Shown here piece after piece: positions 36,810-52,156 of a stretch of 64,000 nucleotides of DNA. Origin of the DNA: Ichthyophthirius multifiliis. Lineage: Eukaryota; Ciliophora; Oligohymenophorea; Hymenostomatida. The stretch spans positions 1 through 64,000 of the forward strand of contig NW_004086117.1 in the NCBI RefSeq assembly GCF_000220395.1. Reading direction: 5' to 3'. The stretch's first letter is position 1. Every line of letters begins with the position of its first letter. The notes below the pieces were generated by a model, which was given only the letters and a program-made list of their open reading frames with translations, did not search any database and was not told the DNA's origin. A program made the position numbers and the translations under genes.

Positions 36810-36925
36810 CCTAATCCTTTTAAAATAGCAAAAATAAATAGGCTTTATGCTAAACCATTTATATATTTCTTATTGGCCTTTTTATTAATTTAAGCAACCT
36901 CGTTTTTGTCTTTTATTATAAACAT
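36788..36925 (-). CDS. 45-residue small membrane protein, unknown
   Basis: MFIIKDKNEVAQINKKANKK, then YINGLAQSLFIFAILKGLGH, then YYETK, TGA at 36788. The codon choice (GAG, GTT, GCC, GGT, CAC) is richer than surrounding A/T filler, which supports coding. It has a basic N-terminal half and one hydrophobic segment (LAQSLFIFAILKGLG), the design of small accessory subunits of mitochondrial respiratory complexes or of short single-span membrane proteins. No homologue was recognised. Too short for ordinary ORF cut-offs. Confidence 0.5.
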
Positions 36926-37213
36926 TTTTTTTTTTATAATTTTTCTTTATTTATATATTATTTATTTTGAACAAAAAAAAAAAGATTTTTTTATATATAA
37001 ATAAAAAAAATGAAATTATATAAAATATAAATATTGATATTTATTATTTTTACTTAAATAAATATTATTTGTATATTAATTTCAAATTTATATTAAATAA
37101 TTTTTTTCATTAATAAAATATCATTCAATTTTTTATTTATAATTCTTATATTATTTTTTGATAATTAAATATCAATAATTTAAATTCTAATATAAAATAA
37201 ATTTAATTATAAA

Positions 37214-40135
<2,922 letters not shown>

Positions 40136-40214
40136 AAATAAATAAAATTGTAAGAATTAAATTGTTAATAAACAAAACTTATATCTAAATAAAATATAAA
40201 ATGTCAAAATAAAA

Positions 40215-40263
<49 letters not shown>

Positions 40264-40285
40264 ATAATATAATATAATATTATAT
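40215..40285. repeat. (TA)n and TATAA-type simple repeat
   Basis: A (TA)n run at 40219-40257 followed by AATAT-type units in the gap between convergent genes. Confidence 0.85.
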
Positions 40286-40340
40286 ATTTATTTATTTATT
40301 TATTTATATAACATATATTTTTCTTTTTATATTAAATAAA

Positions 40341-41651
40341 TCATATAAAATCTACAAATTATATATACATATCAACTCTTTTTAATATATTATTTGTTCT
40401 TATAGCATATAATAAATAAAGCAATTTCAATTTTTTATTTAAAAATTAATTTATAAACTAGTTACTTTAATCATATCTTATTAAATATTTATAATCACTA
40501 ACTTTACTTTTTACATTTATTCCTTTCATATTGCATAATTTGTTTGGAATTTTATTTAATTCAATTACTTATAATTCTTTTTTATCTTAGACAAATTTAA
40601 ATTAAACTAAATTTTCAAAATTATCTTCTAATATATCTTTTAATATACTTAAATATTTAAATGGAATGCTTGATTATAAACTAAAGTGAGTTAAAAATTT
40701 CTTTTAAATTTTTAATAAGTCAACCAATTTATAAATAATTGACATTAAAATAGTTGTAATTTTTTCCAAAAAGCAGCATTTTAAAGATAACTTTTAAATT
40801 TAAAATTTACAAAGAGCTCCAAAAATATCAACTAATAATTTAGAACCTTCAATCTATAAAGAATTTAATTTAAAAATATTAACTTATATTTTTTTTTAAT
40901 TTAAAACGCACAACATTTTATATAAATTGCTATAAAAATCTTCTTTAGAATTAAATAAATCTTGAACTAAATTCAAATTAATATTTACAATTTTTAAAGA
41001 ATTTTAAGAAATAATCTAATTTAAAAAAAGGTTAATAAAAGTTAATTCACATTCTTTTATTTTAATGCTCATTTTTTAAAGAAAATTGAAATTTACAAAA
41101 AAAAGCTTTTCAAAGTTTAAATCTTTACTTTTTTAAATTTTCAAGTTTAATTCTTTTATATTTACATGTATTTTACTTAAAAAATTCATCTAAAAACTTA
41201 TTTTAGATGATAATTTAAACATTTCAATATTTTTAAATTCTTCTAAATTTATTTAATTTATGCAATTTTAATTCATATAATCTTCACTTAATTTTAAACT
41301 GATTTTTTTCAATTTAAAATTTTCATTGATTAATTGAATTTATTTATGTAAATAATAGTGAATTCCTCCATTTTCTAATATATTTTTCATATCTATATTT
41401 AATGTAAACTTTTATATACTATTTTCTTTTAATTTTTAAATGATTTCTTTAAAAAGTTAACATTCTCTTTCACACAACATGTTTTTTTATCCATTAATTA
41501 GTTATATTTTTATTTAATTTATGAATAAATTAGTTTTTAAAGATATTTGAGAATATTTACAAGTACAGTTTTAATTTTTTGAATCATAATCGATTTTTAG
41601 TTTTAATGGCTTTTATGTAAAAAGGGACTTAATAATGATTATTTCATTCAT
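40341..41651 (-). CDS. Leucine-rich-repeat-like protein, unknown function
   Basis: 436 codons in one exon, MNEIIIIKSLFTQKPLKLKI to YIQFVDFI, TGA at 40341. Regular spacing of L/I positions with recurring strands such as IEMFKLSSKISF, IKELNLKIQKSKDL, LQKMSIKIKECEL and IQKLSLKCCFLEKI suggests irregular leucine-rich repeats, as in ciliate LRR/kinase-associated proteins. A small Cys cluster occurs early (NCTCKY, then LCEREC). No catalytic motif. Hydrophobicity comes from L/I/F in repeats and not from membrane spans. Confidence 0.65.
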
Positions 41652-41892
41652 TTAATTTTTAAAATTGTATAGATAAAAAAAATTTAAAAAAATAAATTAA
41701 AAATAATAATAAAAAAAAAACATATTTGTATATATATATTTTTTATGTTTTTTACTTAAATATATATAAAAAATTTTTATTTATTTTTATTAAATTAAAT
41801 ATAAAAGAATTTTTTTTTTTAAAAAAAAAATAATATTTTTTTTCTTGACTAAAAAATAAAATTAATAAATTCTTATTAATATAATAAATAAT

Positions 41893-43662
41893 TCATATAT
41901 TATTAGAAGGATAATATTTCTGATGATTAAAATCATATTATAAATTAGTATTTATAGTACTTATATTATTATTTTAATTATAATTACTATTAATCTAATT
42001 TATCTAATTACTATTATCATTTAAAATATTATAACCAATTTGTACTTAATCGGTATTAATATTATCATGATCATTATTACTTTTATGTTCTTCGTATTCA
42101 CTATTAACATCATCATTTTCATCACCATCCAAATTTTCAATTCTTTAAGCAATAATTTCGATATTATTAATGAAATCTTGATTAGAATCAAAATATTAAT
42201 TAAAGTTTCTGGAAATATAATCATCCGAATTATAAGAAACATTATTTTAATCTAAAGAAGCAACTTACTATTACTAAAAATCATTACTTTGCAAATTATT
42301 ATTATTATTATTTGAAACATTAGTTTATTCATTATTATTGGAATAATTTAAAATGGAATTCTATTAATCTTAGCAACAAATTTTCCTAAAAATTTATTAA
42401 AGTAAATTATGCTTATAAATCACCTAAAAAATTACAAAAGTTCTTCCTTTTTAAATTTCAGATAATTTATGTAAATTAATTTGAAGTTATTCCTTTAAAC
42501 AAACTAAAGTTCCGAATTTCGAATTATTATCTTTTATATAAAATTGATTATTTTCATTTATTCCTAATGAAGCATGAGACCTTGAAATCGTTATTTCATT
42601 TAATTTTATATCTGAAAGGTTGTTTCGTCCTATTTAAAATTCTTTTTTATATTAACTGTTTAATATATATATTGTGTTTTTTTCGGTTTCTTCAAGAACT
42701 ATAAATTCTGTAATATGGGAAAGATTAAACTTATATAAATTAAAATTATCTCCATTAAATTATATATTTGGAGGAAAAAAACTTTAACAAATTTCACATT
42801 TGACGCTCTTAGAATTTATTTCTATTACTCCATCATTTTCTTTATATTAAATTCGACTGTTTATCCATATTTTTACACATTAATAATGAATCCAGCGGGT
42901 TGTACCACTACATTTACATAACGAAAATAAAGGATTTTTACTTGATGTACTTGTACTTAAGCATATTCGACAACAAACTCTTTATTATTCTTCATTTATT
43001 TTATTTTAATTTTCTGTTTTCTTTTTTTTATATTAATTTAAAAAAAGTAATTATTTACTGAAAATTAAGATTTTGAGTTTTCTAATTCTGATATAAAAGA
43101 TTGAGCTATATGAGAAAATCTTTATTTTGAATAATGATCATTTATTTATTATAAAGGTTAATTTTTGCATAATGTTGAAATCTATATTTTTTGTTTTTTT
43201 AGTTTTTTTTTTTTTTTACTTATAAAACATTAAAAATTTTTTTCCCTAATTTTATTTAATCATTTTCTGTTAAAATACAATTAGTTTCATTCTAATTGTC
43301 TTTTATTCGTTTCCAAATAGGATTTTCACAATTTTATGAGGGTTAAATGTAATAGAAACCAGCTTTTTTTTAAATTAAAACAAAAAAAAATCTAAAAAAA
43401 ATTCAGTAAAATAAAGTAAAATTATACTTTGCTTTTTTATATGAACTAAAAAACTATCTTATTATATTATGCCTTCTTTATTTTTTTATTTTAATATTTT
43501 TGATTATATGTATTGCGTATTATGTACTATTCTTATTAAAAATCCTTCTTAATTTATTTTATGGGTATTTGAGCTAATTTCTTTTGTATTATTTTGATAA
43601 TCGAAAAGATTATAATTATCTTTTTACCATGTTTTGGTATACACTTTTAATTAATAAGACAT
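41893..43662 (-). CDS. RINGv (RING-CH) plus FHA domain protein, predicted E3 ligase
   Basis: Start MSYQLKVYTKTWQKDNYN at 43662, joined over introns (about 43,390-43,450, about 43,180-43,217 and about 43,029-43,067) to IQPSQNCENPIW and LCKNQPLQQINDHYSK. The variant C4HC3 RING reads RVCCRICLST, then SLCKCSGTTRWIHYQCVKIW and VKCEICQSFFPP. An FHA phosphothreonine-recognition domain follows (FQIGRNNLSDIKLNEITISR, SHASLGINENNQFYIKDNNS, KFGTLV). The N-terminal part with LGKKIFNVLQ looks like part of a first, divergent FHA-like module. The C-terminal third is N/D/S-rich and disordered, ending YYPSNNI. This FHA-RINGv pairing is a known ciliate expansion: the FHA is expected to recruit phosphorylated substrates for ubiquitylation (inference). 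Confidence 0.85.
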
Positions 43663-44159
43663 CTAATATTTTATATATTATTTATAATTAAAATAAATAT
43701 ATTAATATTTTTTATATATATATTTTCTATTATTAAAATAAATATATATTTATATATTGTATTTTTTAATTGATTTTGTAAATATAATTTACAAATTATT
43801 GCTATTCTTAATATAAATTAATTATATTAATATAAACAATATAATATATTTTTTCCTTATTTAAATATTTAAATATAATATAAATACAATGAATTAAATT
43901 TAATTTAAATAAAAAGAAAATATAATATAACAATAAAAATATATAATTAAAATATTATAAACAAAAACTACGCCAAAAATATATTATATGTTCATTTTAT
44001 TTTTTATACGATTTTTTTCGCTAACAAAAATCAATCAACAAAAAAAAGGGCGAAGAAAAAATATAAAAAACAATATGAAAAAATAATATAGGCCAAATAG
44101 AATATTATAAAAAAAAAATATTTATATTTTTCAGTTTTTTATCTAAAAAAATATAAAAT
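43663..44159. other. Intergenic A/T-rich region
   Basis: No gene recognised between the RINGv-FHA gene and the 3' end of the LRR/coiled-coil gene. Confidence 0.55.
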
Positions 44160-47100
44160 TCACTATATTGATTATTTTTCAATTTATCTTTATTAAATTA
44201 AATTTATTTACTAGTTTATTTCTTCAAGATTTCCTAAAACATGATCAACACTAGTATTTTAAGTTCCAAGTTTGATGTCTGAATCATTTTTTTAATCACT
44301 TCCCTAGTTTTTATTAAAAAACTTTCTATTTGAAAAATTAAAGTTTTCGTTATTATAATTTGAATTTTCACTCTACTACTAATTTTTTTATATAAAATTA
44401 GAATTTTTTTATTTCTGAGATTATTTGCTTTCATAATAAAATTCAAGAATTTCTTCGATTCTATTTTGTTAGGATTATTCTACTTATTCGCCATTTATAA
44501 CTAAATTAAAGCAAATTTAATCCTCCTTTAATTATAAAACTTTAATCCTTTCTAAAATATATTTTATTCTTCTTTTAAATCTTCATTATAATTTTCTATA
44601 TCAAGAACCTGTTCATTTAAATCTTATATTTTGTTTTATAAATAATCTATATCTTGTATCTTTTTATTTTTTTTAAAAAAAATAATAATATTAGAAAATA
44701 ATAAAATTTTACTAATTAATTTTATTAAGTCTAATATTGAGAAAATTATTAGTTAGAAGAAGATAAATAAGCATTTTTTTATAAAATTTCATTATTTATA
44801 TTCGTGATAATTTTCTCTTTTTCATTAATTTACATATTTAAAATATTCAAAATTTCAATTTTATCTTTTTCTTCTTTCTATAATTTTTCAAAAAAGATTA
44901 ATTTTTAATTTTTTTCTTAAATTTGAATATTTAAACCATCCAAAATTTCTTAATTTAATTAAATATTTTCTTAAATTTAAGAGTTTTCTTTTTTTTTTCA
45001 TTAATTTAATTTTATATAGAAAATTCATTTTTATTTAATTATAAAGAAAAATTGTTTATTTTTTCTGAAATTTCTTCTTTCTTTTCTTCTAAAATTTCCA
45101 TTTCTTTTAAAAAATTTTCTTTGTTTTCTTTCAAATCTTAAATTTCTTTATTTAAGTATTTTTATTAACTTTACATCTTTTGAATTTTTAATTCATTATC
45201 TAATAAACTTTACTAACTTTCGTTAATCTATTTTTTAAAAAAAAATAAAAAAAAGTAAATGTTATATATATTTAATATATATATAATTTTTACTTATTTT
45301 TCTATAATAAAAATCTATTTTTAATTTTCTTAAAAAACATGATTCATATTTTCCATGTTTTTCTTAATTTGACATTATTAATTTCCCAAAACTTAAATTT
45401 TCATTTCTAATTCTTCAATTTTTAGCATTTTTTCTTCTATTATTCCTTCCAAACTTTCATTTTATTATTTCAAAACGGAATTTTTTTAGTATAAATCTTC
45501 TGATTTTTTCATTTATTTTTCCTAATCTTTTAAAATTCTTTAATTTTCTAATATTTCCTCATTTAATTTTCTCAAAATTTCTTTACTTTCTTTTAAAATT
45601 TCCCCAAATTCTAATATTTTCTTTTTATAATTTTTTTCTTCCATCTCATGTTTTTCAACTAAGTTTTTTAACAAATTTTCTTCCTTTTTAACTTCTTCTT
45701 TAATTTTCTCCTTTTATTAATTCAAAAAATAATTCATTTTTTCACCCTTTTAAATGTCAATTTAATTAATATCTATTTTTTTTTCTAAACTATACATTTC
45801 TTCTTCCTTCTTAACCCTCTAATTGTCTAAATCCTACAATAATTTTTTAAAAATACCACATTTTTAATCCAAAAAATCATTTTCTTCCTAAATTTCCTTT
45901 TTAAAACATTCCAATTAATCACATTCTCCTCTTAATCTACTTAAATGACTTTTAACTTATAAAATTTATAAATCAATTTCATTTTTTTATAAATTTAATT
46001 TTTCAATTTCTTAGAAAATCTCTTCTTTATTATTTTAAAAGAGTATTTTTTTTTCTTTTTTTTCCTTTAAAAATTCTTCTTTTTCTTCAATGAAATATCT
46101 CCTTTCCTCTTTCAATAAATCCCTTTCGTTTTTAATTTTAAAAATATCTTCCTATTCTTTTTTTTTCATATTTTCTTCAAAAGCTTATTTTTCTTTTTTA
46201 AAATCTTTTTTTTGTTTTTCCATAGTTTTTATTTTTTCTAATAATTCTTCACTTTCCTTCTCAAAATCAACTAAAAACTAATCTTTTATTTATTTGAAAT
46301 TTCTCATTTTTTCTTCATTTTTTTACAATATTTCATCCAAAACATCCCACATTTTTTCAAAAAAATCATCATTTTCAATAAAAACACCTTTTTTTTTCCA
46401 AAAAGATTAACCTTTTTAACCTTAAATATTCTCAAGGAAATTTAATTTTTTTTTTTAGAAAAATTCAACCTCTTTCTTTAACTTTTCAAGCTCTTTTTTT
46501 GTCTCTAAATATTCTTTTTCTTATAAAACATCTTTTAATATCCTTTTATCATCCGTTTCTTCGAAAAAAAACCTCAAAATTCCACTTAAATCAGCCAAAC
46601 TTTACTATATAAATTCAAAAATATCACCTTTTTAATTGCTTTCATCTGCTATTTCATCTAAAATTTTCAGATTAATCTTTTTCAAAAAATTTTTTGGACA
46701 TTTATTTTTAACTAAATTTGCTAAAAAACATATGCTACTTTATATAACTTTAATTTTTTTTAAATTCTCTTTTTCAAATCCACCCAAAACATTTGCAAGA
46801 AAAATTTGAATTTTTTCTTTTTTTTCTTCATCATTTTCATTCTACTCTATTTTTTAAATTTATTCATCATTTTTTAATAAAATTTCTTCAAATTATTGAA
46901 TTAAAGCATTATTTTCTTAAATTTTCTAATTTAAAATTTCCACTTCATTACTATTAAATTCGATATTTTCCTTTATTTTTTTCATTTCTTCTTTTTCAAT
47001 ATTAGATTCACTTGTTTTGACAGTTTTTTAATTTTTCAAATATCCTATTTCCCTTTCTTTTTTTAAAAGTTCAACTTCGTTTTATAAATTATTTATTTTT

Positions 47101-48845
47101 TCATTATTTTAATTAATATGATTTAGTAAAATGTTATTCTTTTCTTAAAAAGAGGATAATTTTTTATACATTTTAGTCGCTTTTTTATCCAATATTATTT
47201 TGTCTTATTCAATTTCGATATTTTACTCATTAATGTTATTTTCTAAAGAATTTATTAATATTCGTGTTTTTTCAATTTTTTATCGTGATTTTTCTATTTC
47301 TTCATTTATTTCTGTACTTTATATTTATAATCTTTCGTTCTTTTTATTAAATAATTTATATTAAAAATAAATAAATTTAAATATATAAATATATAAATAT
47401 ATATATTTATAAAAATAAATATATATATATATATATAACTAAATATATATATTTAGTTATATTTTTCGATTTTTCTTACTTCTATTTAATATAATTATAA
47501 TCTTGCTTCTTTTTATTTAATAATAATTTCTAGATCATCTTATTATTTATTCATATTTTCATAAACTTTAATAGACTATTCTTTGTTTTTTTATATACTG
47601 TTATTATATATTTTATTTTTTTAATAATTTTTATTAATTTCTTCTTCTCTTTCTTTAATTCTTTCTTTTAAACGTTTATTTTAGTTTTCTAAACAGTTTA
47701 TTTTACTTAAAAACTCGTCTCTTTTTTTTTAAATATCATCTCTTTTTTGCCCCAAAGTATTCATATTTCCTTCTTAAAATTAAAATTTTTCCCAAAGATA
47801 TTCAAAAAGATTATTTTAATTATTATTAAGATCTTCCAAAAACCTATTAATTTAATTATTTTAATAATTATTTTCCATATATTCTAAATTTTCATTTAAT
47901 TTAGTAATTTCTCTTATTTTCTCATCTAAACTGACATTTAACTAAAAAATAACATTATTTTACTAATCTATCTGTTCTCTTTAAAAAATTAATTATTATG
48001 TCTAACATTCTATTTAATCTTATAAATCCTTTTAGCTTTTATTTTTTTAATTATTTGAAATTTTATTGCTTGTAAATAAAAAAAAGGTATTTCTTTTATT
48101 CTCATCATCAACCTTTTATTAATCTATTTATTTTAAACGAGGAATAAGATTTATTAAATATTCCACATAAGATATTTTTCTGCAAAAAATATTTTCTTTT
48201 ATTGAAATATTTTCTAAACTTACTAAAACGTTTAAATTAGGAATTTCTTCTAAGTCTTTTATTTTGTTTCTCTTTATTTTTAATGTTTTTAATCTTTGTA
48301 AATTTCTTAAAGAATCTATAGGGAGATCTTCAATTTAATTTCCATTTAAATTTAATAATTCAAGATTTGGAAGAAATTACTAATTATTATATAAATAATA
48401 TTAAAATATAAATATAAATATATATATATATATAAAATATATATATATTTATATATTTATATATATTTTTATATATATATATTTAAATATATAATACTAA
48501 TCCATTTATTTATCTTATTTAATTTTCAGATAAATTTAAATCTTTTAATTATTTAAGATTTTCTAAATTTTAGATTTTTTATATGCTATTATAACTTAAA
48601 TTTAATTATTCTAAATTTACAAGTTGATTTAATCCTTCTAATTTCTTTTTTTTTATTTAAAAATTTTATTTTATTTTTATTACTGTTATTTTTAAGTTTG
48701 TATTATTCCTTATTTAAAAATTTAGAATTTATATTTTTGAAAAATCGCATTGATTAGTTACTTGTATAATTAATTAATCATTTATTCTTATATTTTATTA
48801 ATTTTAATCTTCAATTTTTCTTTCAATACAATAAGAATTTCTCAT
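44160..48845 (-). CDS. Leucine-rich-repeat plus very long coiled-coil protein (centriolar/cytoskeletal type)
   Basis: Start MRNSYCIERKIEDQNQQ at 48845. An SDS22-type LRR block follows: LEGLNQLVNLEQLNLSYNSI, LENLKQLKDLNLSENQIRQI, LPNLELLNLNGNQIEDLPID, then a capping motif ENIFCRKISYVEYLINLIPR followed by LKQIDQQ. The remaining ~1,200 residues are almost uninterrupted E/K/Q/N/L coiled coil. The tail is polar (NFNFSNRKFFNKNQGSD) and ends IEKQSIQ, TGA at 44160. Introns: about 48,628-48,665, 48,378-48,495 (with long AT runs), 47,345-47,445 and 45,235-45,300. The layout of N-terminal LRRs plus long coiled coil matches LRRCC1/CLERC- and CEP-type centrosomal or basal-body proteins; localisation to basal bodies is inferred. 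Confidence 0.82.
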
Positions 48846-49068
48846 TTTATTTTATTTTTTGTTAATTTAAAAAATAAAATATATAAAATAAAAAATAAAT
48901 ACAAAAATATATTGTAATATATTTTTAAATTCAAAAATTAATTTATTTTGAAAAAAATGAAACATAAAACTCATCAAGAAAAAAATCAGAAAAGTACAAA
49001 CACAATATAAATTTAATAATATTTAAAAACTTTCTTAAAAACACAAAAAAAAAATATAAGTTTCAGAA

Positions 49069-49950
49069 ATGAGTAGTAGTGAATTAAATTAAAATAATAA
49101 AATTGATCCAAATTTCAATAAAGAATTATAAGAATTATAAGATAAAATCTTAAATTTAGAAAAGAAAATTGTTAATATAAATAAGCCTTTTAAATAAAAG
49201 AAAATAATTAAAACAGATAAAATATATTTTAAGTAAAAAAATTTATAAAAAATATTAATTACAAATAATATATATAAATAGAGAAATATAAGTGAATATA
49301 TAAATATATATATATATATTTATTCTTTTTATATTCAGTAAACTTTATAAAAATCATTTGACAACTAATAAGTTTGTTTGAAATCTTGTAATGAAAATTC
49401 AACTTTACCAATAAATTCTTAAATAAAAGATAAACAACAAATAAATTAAGTTCGAAATTTTACTTAATCAATAGAAAAGTGCAGATCTAATAAATTTAAA
49501 AGCGATAATTTTGTAAATGAACATTCAGTGAATAATTCTTAAACATAAAATAATATTTCTATTAGTAGAAAGAACTCTAAATAAAGTTAATCATCTTAAA
49601 GAAAATCTATAAGCAATATATAAAATAATAAATAAAAAGATGTTAATATTAATTCTAAAAAAATAGATATTAATTAGTAATTATTAAACGAAAAAGATAA
49701 AAATACTTAACTATAATAAGAAGTTGATAAGTTGCAAAAAAAATTAAAAAAATATGAAAAAATATAAAATTTAGAAGAAGATTACAAAAACCTATAAATT
49801 TAATTTGAAAAATCAGAAAAAATTCGAAAATAATAAAAGAAAATAATCTCTTCTTTAAATAAGATATAGATAACTTAAAAAATACTAAATAATAATTATA
49901 GACTAATAGAAAAATAAAATAAAAATGAATAAAAAATAATTAAATTATTT
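49069..49950 (+). CDS. Coiled-coil protein, 3' end unresolved
   Basis: MSSSELNQNNKIDPNFNKEL followed by Q/K-rich helix; after a probable intron at about 49,232-49,338 it continues QTLQKSFDNQQVCLKSCNEN, then S/N/Q-rich sequence and a coiled coil KDKNTQLQQEVDKLQKKLKK, to NYRLIEKQNKNEQK. No TGA follows in this frame for more than 500 bases, where it would run through A/T filler and antisense into the next gene. There is no GT donor between 49,800 and 50,050. The true stop is therefore probably the TGA of ATGAATAAA near 49,935, reached after a one-base shift. Function unknown. Confidence 0.55.
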
Positions 49951-50303
49951 ATTTTTATCATTTATAAACAAAATATATTTTCATAAAATTTTAATAAAAA
50001 AAAAAAAAGATTATATTTTTTTTATATTAATTTTAAATTTTATTTTTTAAAAAGTTATTATATAAAGAATTAGTTAATATAAATTAAATAAAAAAATAGT
50101 TTTCTTATTATCAATATAAACATTAATTAACTTTTAAATTAATTATATTTGATTTTATATATATTTATATTTTATATTTATTAATAATAACTTCTGTTTG
50201 AAAATTTTAATTTTTTTAATATTTTTTTTTAATGTACTTTTTATTTTATTTTTTATAAATCATTAAATTATATTTATAATATTTAGAAAACTATAATAAT
50301 AAT
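49951..50303. other. Intergenic A/T-rich region
   Basis: No coherent codons. It separates two convergent coiled-coil genes. Confidence 0.5.
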
Positions 50304-51483
50304 TCACATATATTAATTTTATTTAAAAGTATATATAACAGAATTATTTTCTGAATGTTCTTCTAAAATTTCATGTAAATTTTTTTATTTATTTAAACGG
50401 TAATTTTATTTAAAGAATGTATTATCTTTTTGTTCATTTTTAACATTCTAACCATTCTAATAAATTTAAAAATAGTCCTTGTTATTTTAATTTTTAATCA
50501 ATTTTTCTACTTCTGAAAACAAATTATCAATAACCTTTTTATTTACTTTAATTTGTTCATTTTTTTCAAAAATATCATCTCTTTTTCCTTAAAAAATTAC
50601 TTTTTTTCTTAAATATCTTTTTAGAAAAGATATTCTTTTTTTACTTAAAAGATTTCTCTTTTATCTTAAAATTATACCTTATTTTCTAAAAAACTTTATT
50701 TTTTTATTTATCTTTTTCTAAATATGAATTTTAAAGGAAACTTTTTTTATTTTCCCCTTTTTAATTTACAAAAGTATTAGATTTAATTTTTACAAAAAGC
50801 TTCCATTTTTTTCATATATTATACTTCTTTATTTTTAATTTATTTAGTTTTTACTTTTTCGTATTCTAATTATTATTTTAATTATTTTTGGAAATAATAA
50901 AGCTTTTTTAATGTTAAATCTCCTTATAAATAGGCAAAATATCATCTTTTTTATACTTTTTAATTGTAAAAATGTCGACTCTTAGAATTCATCTAACCAG
51001 GATAATTCGTTTAATGTATTTTCTTCAATTTATAAATTACTTTAGATTTCTTCTTATGTTTAGTTTGTATTTTTAGGTTTTTATTCATTAAAAAAGTGGT
51101 CTTAATTTGTTATTTGATTCCATTTTTTTTCGAAATCTGCCTAAATAAACATAAAAAATAATATTATTTATTATAAATATAAAATATATTACACGATGTA
51201 TATTTTTATATGAATAGATTTATTTATTTTTAGGTAAAATATCTAATTTTCATTAGTTATTACATTATTTTAATTCTAATAAATTAATTTCTTTTTCTAA
51301 TTAAAGCTTTTCTTAATTTAATACAAGTTCGTTTAATTTTAATAAGTTATCGTTTTTTTCGTTTTCTTTATCTATTAAATAATCGGATTATTATTATTTA
51401 TTAAAAAATAAAAAATCGATGTTTGTATTTTTTATTTCTTCATTTTTTCTATTTGTTAATATATTTAAAGAAATTTATTTCAT
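50304..51483 (-). CDS. Lys/Gln-rich coiled-coil protein, unknown function
   Basis: Start MKQISLNILTNRKNEEIKN at 51483, with a helix ENEKNDNLLKLNELVLNQEK. A second block starting ADFEKKWNQITNQDHFFNEQ (near 51,140) continues NTLNELSWLDEFQEST, then a very basic K/F/S-rich region, then a tail NLHEILEEHSENNSVIYTF and QNQYM, TGA at 50304. A ~123-nt intron (51141-51263) separates the blocks, but its phases do not join cleanly, so either the donor is elsewhere or one base is wrong. No domain was recognised. Confidence 0.6.
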
Positions 51484-52156
51484 TTTTTTTTATTAGATTT
51501 ATTTAATTTCTATTTAAATATAAATTTGATTTTATATATAAAATAAATATTTATAAATATATTAATAAATGTATATATATATATATATATAAAAAAATAT
51601 TCATACATATATTTTTTATAGTATTTTTATTTATATACTATTATATTTATAAATATATATTTTTATTTTTTATATAAATAAATTTGAATTTTTTTTGTTT
51701 ATATGTCTTTTATTATATATATATATATATATATATATTTAATTACTTAATATAATTTTATTATTATTTTATCTTTTTATAAAAATCTTTTTTGTATTTT
51801 AAATTAAATGTATCAATTATATCAATAGATATGAATTAACTACAAAAAAATTTAAACAAAAAAAATATTTATAATTTTCCTTATTATTTCTTTAAATTTT
51901 AAATAAGAATTAAAATAATATTTTTAATATTTGTAATTATTTTTCAATAATTATATATTTATTGTATATAATTATGTTCTTCTTCTTTGTATAAACATAT
52001 TATTATCTTAATCATAAAAATAAGTAACTTTTTTTTAAAAAATAGATATATTTAAAAAATCATTTTTCAAAAGAATTTTAAAAAATTAAAAAAAATTATT
52101 AACAAGCAAAAAAATAAATATATATAAAATAATAAAAATTAAATATTAAAAAAAAT
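51484..52156. other. Gene-free A/T-rich region, divergent promoters
   Basis: It contains (AT)n runs at about 51574-51590 and 51714-51738. No gene recognised. Confidence 0.6.

Noticed and set aside
42040-42255. ORFs on both strands rich in Ile and Met
   Set aside because: Shadows of the N/D/S-rich disordered tail of the RINGv-FHA protein.
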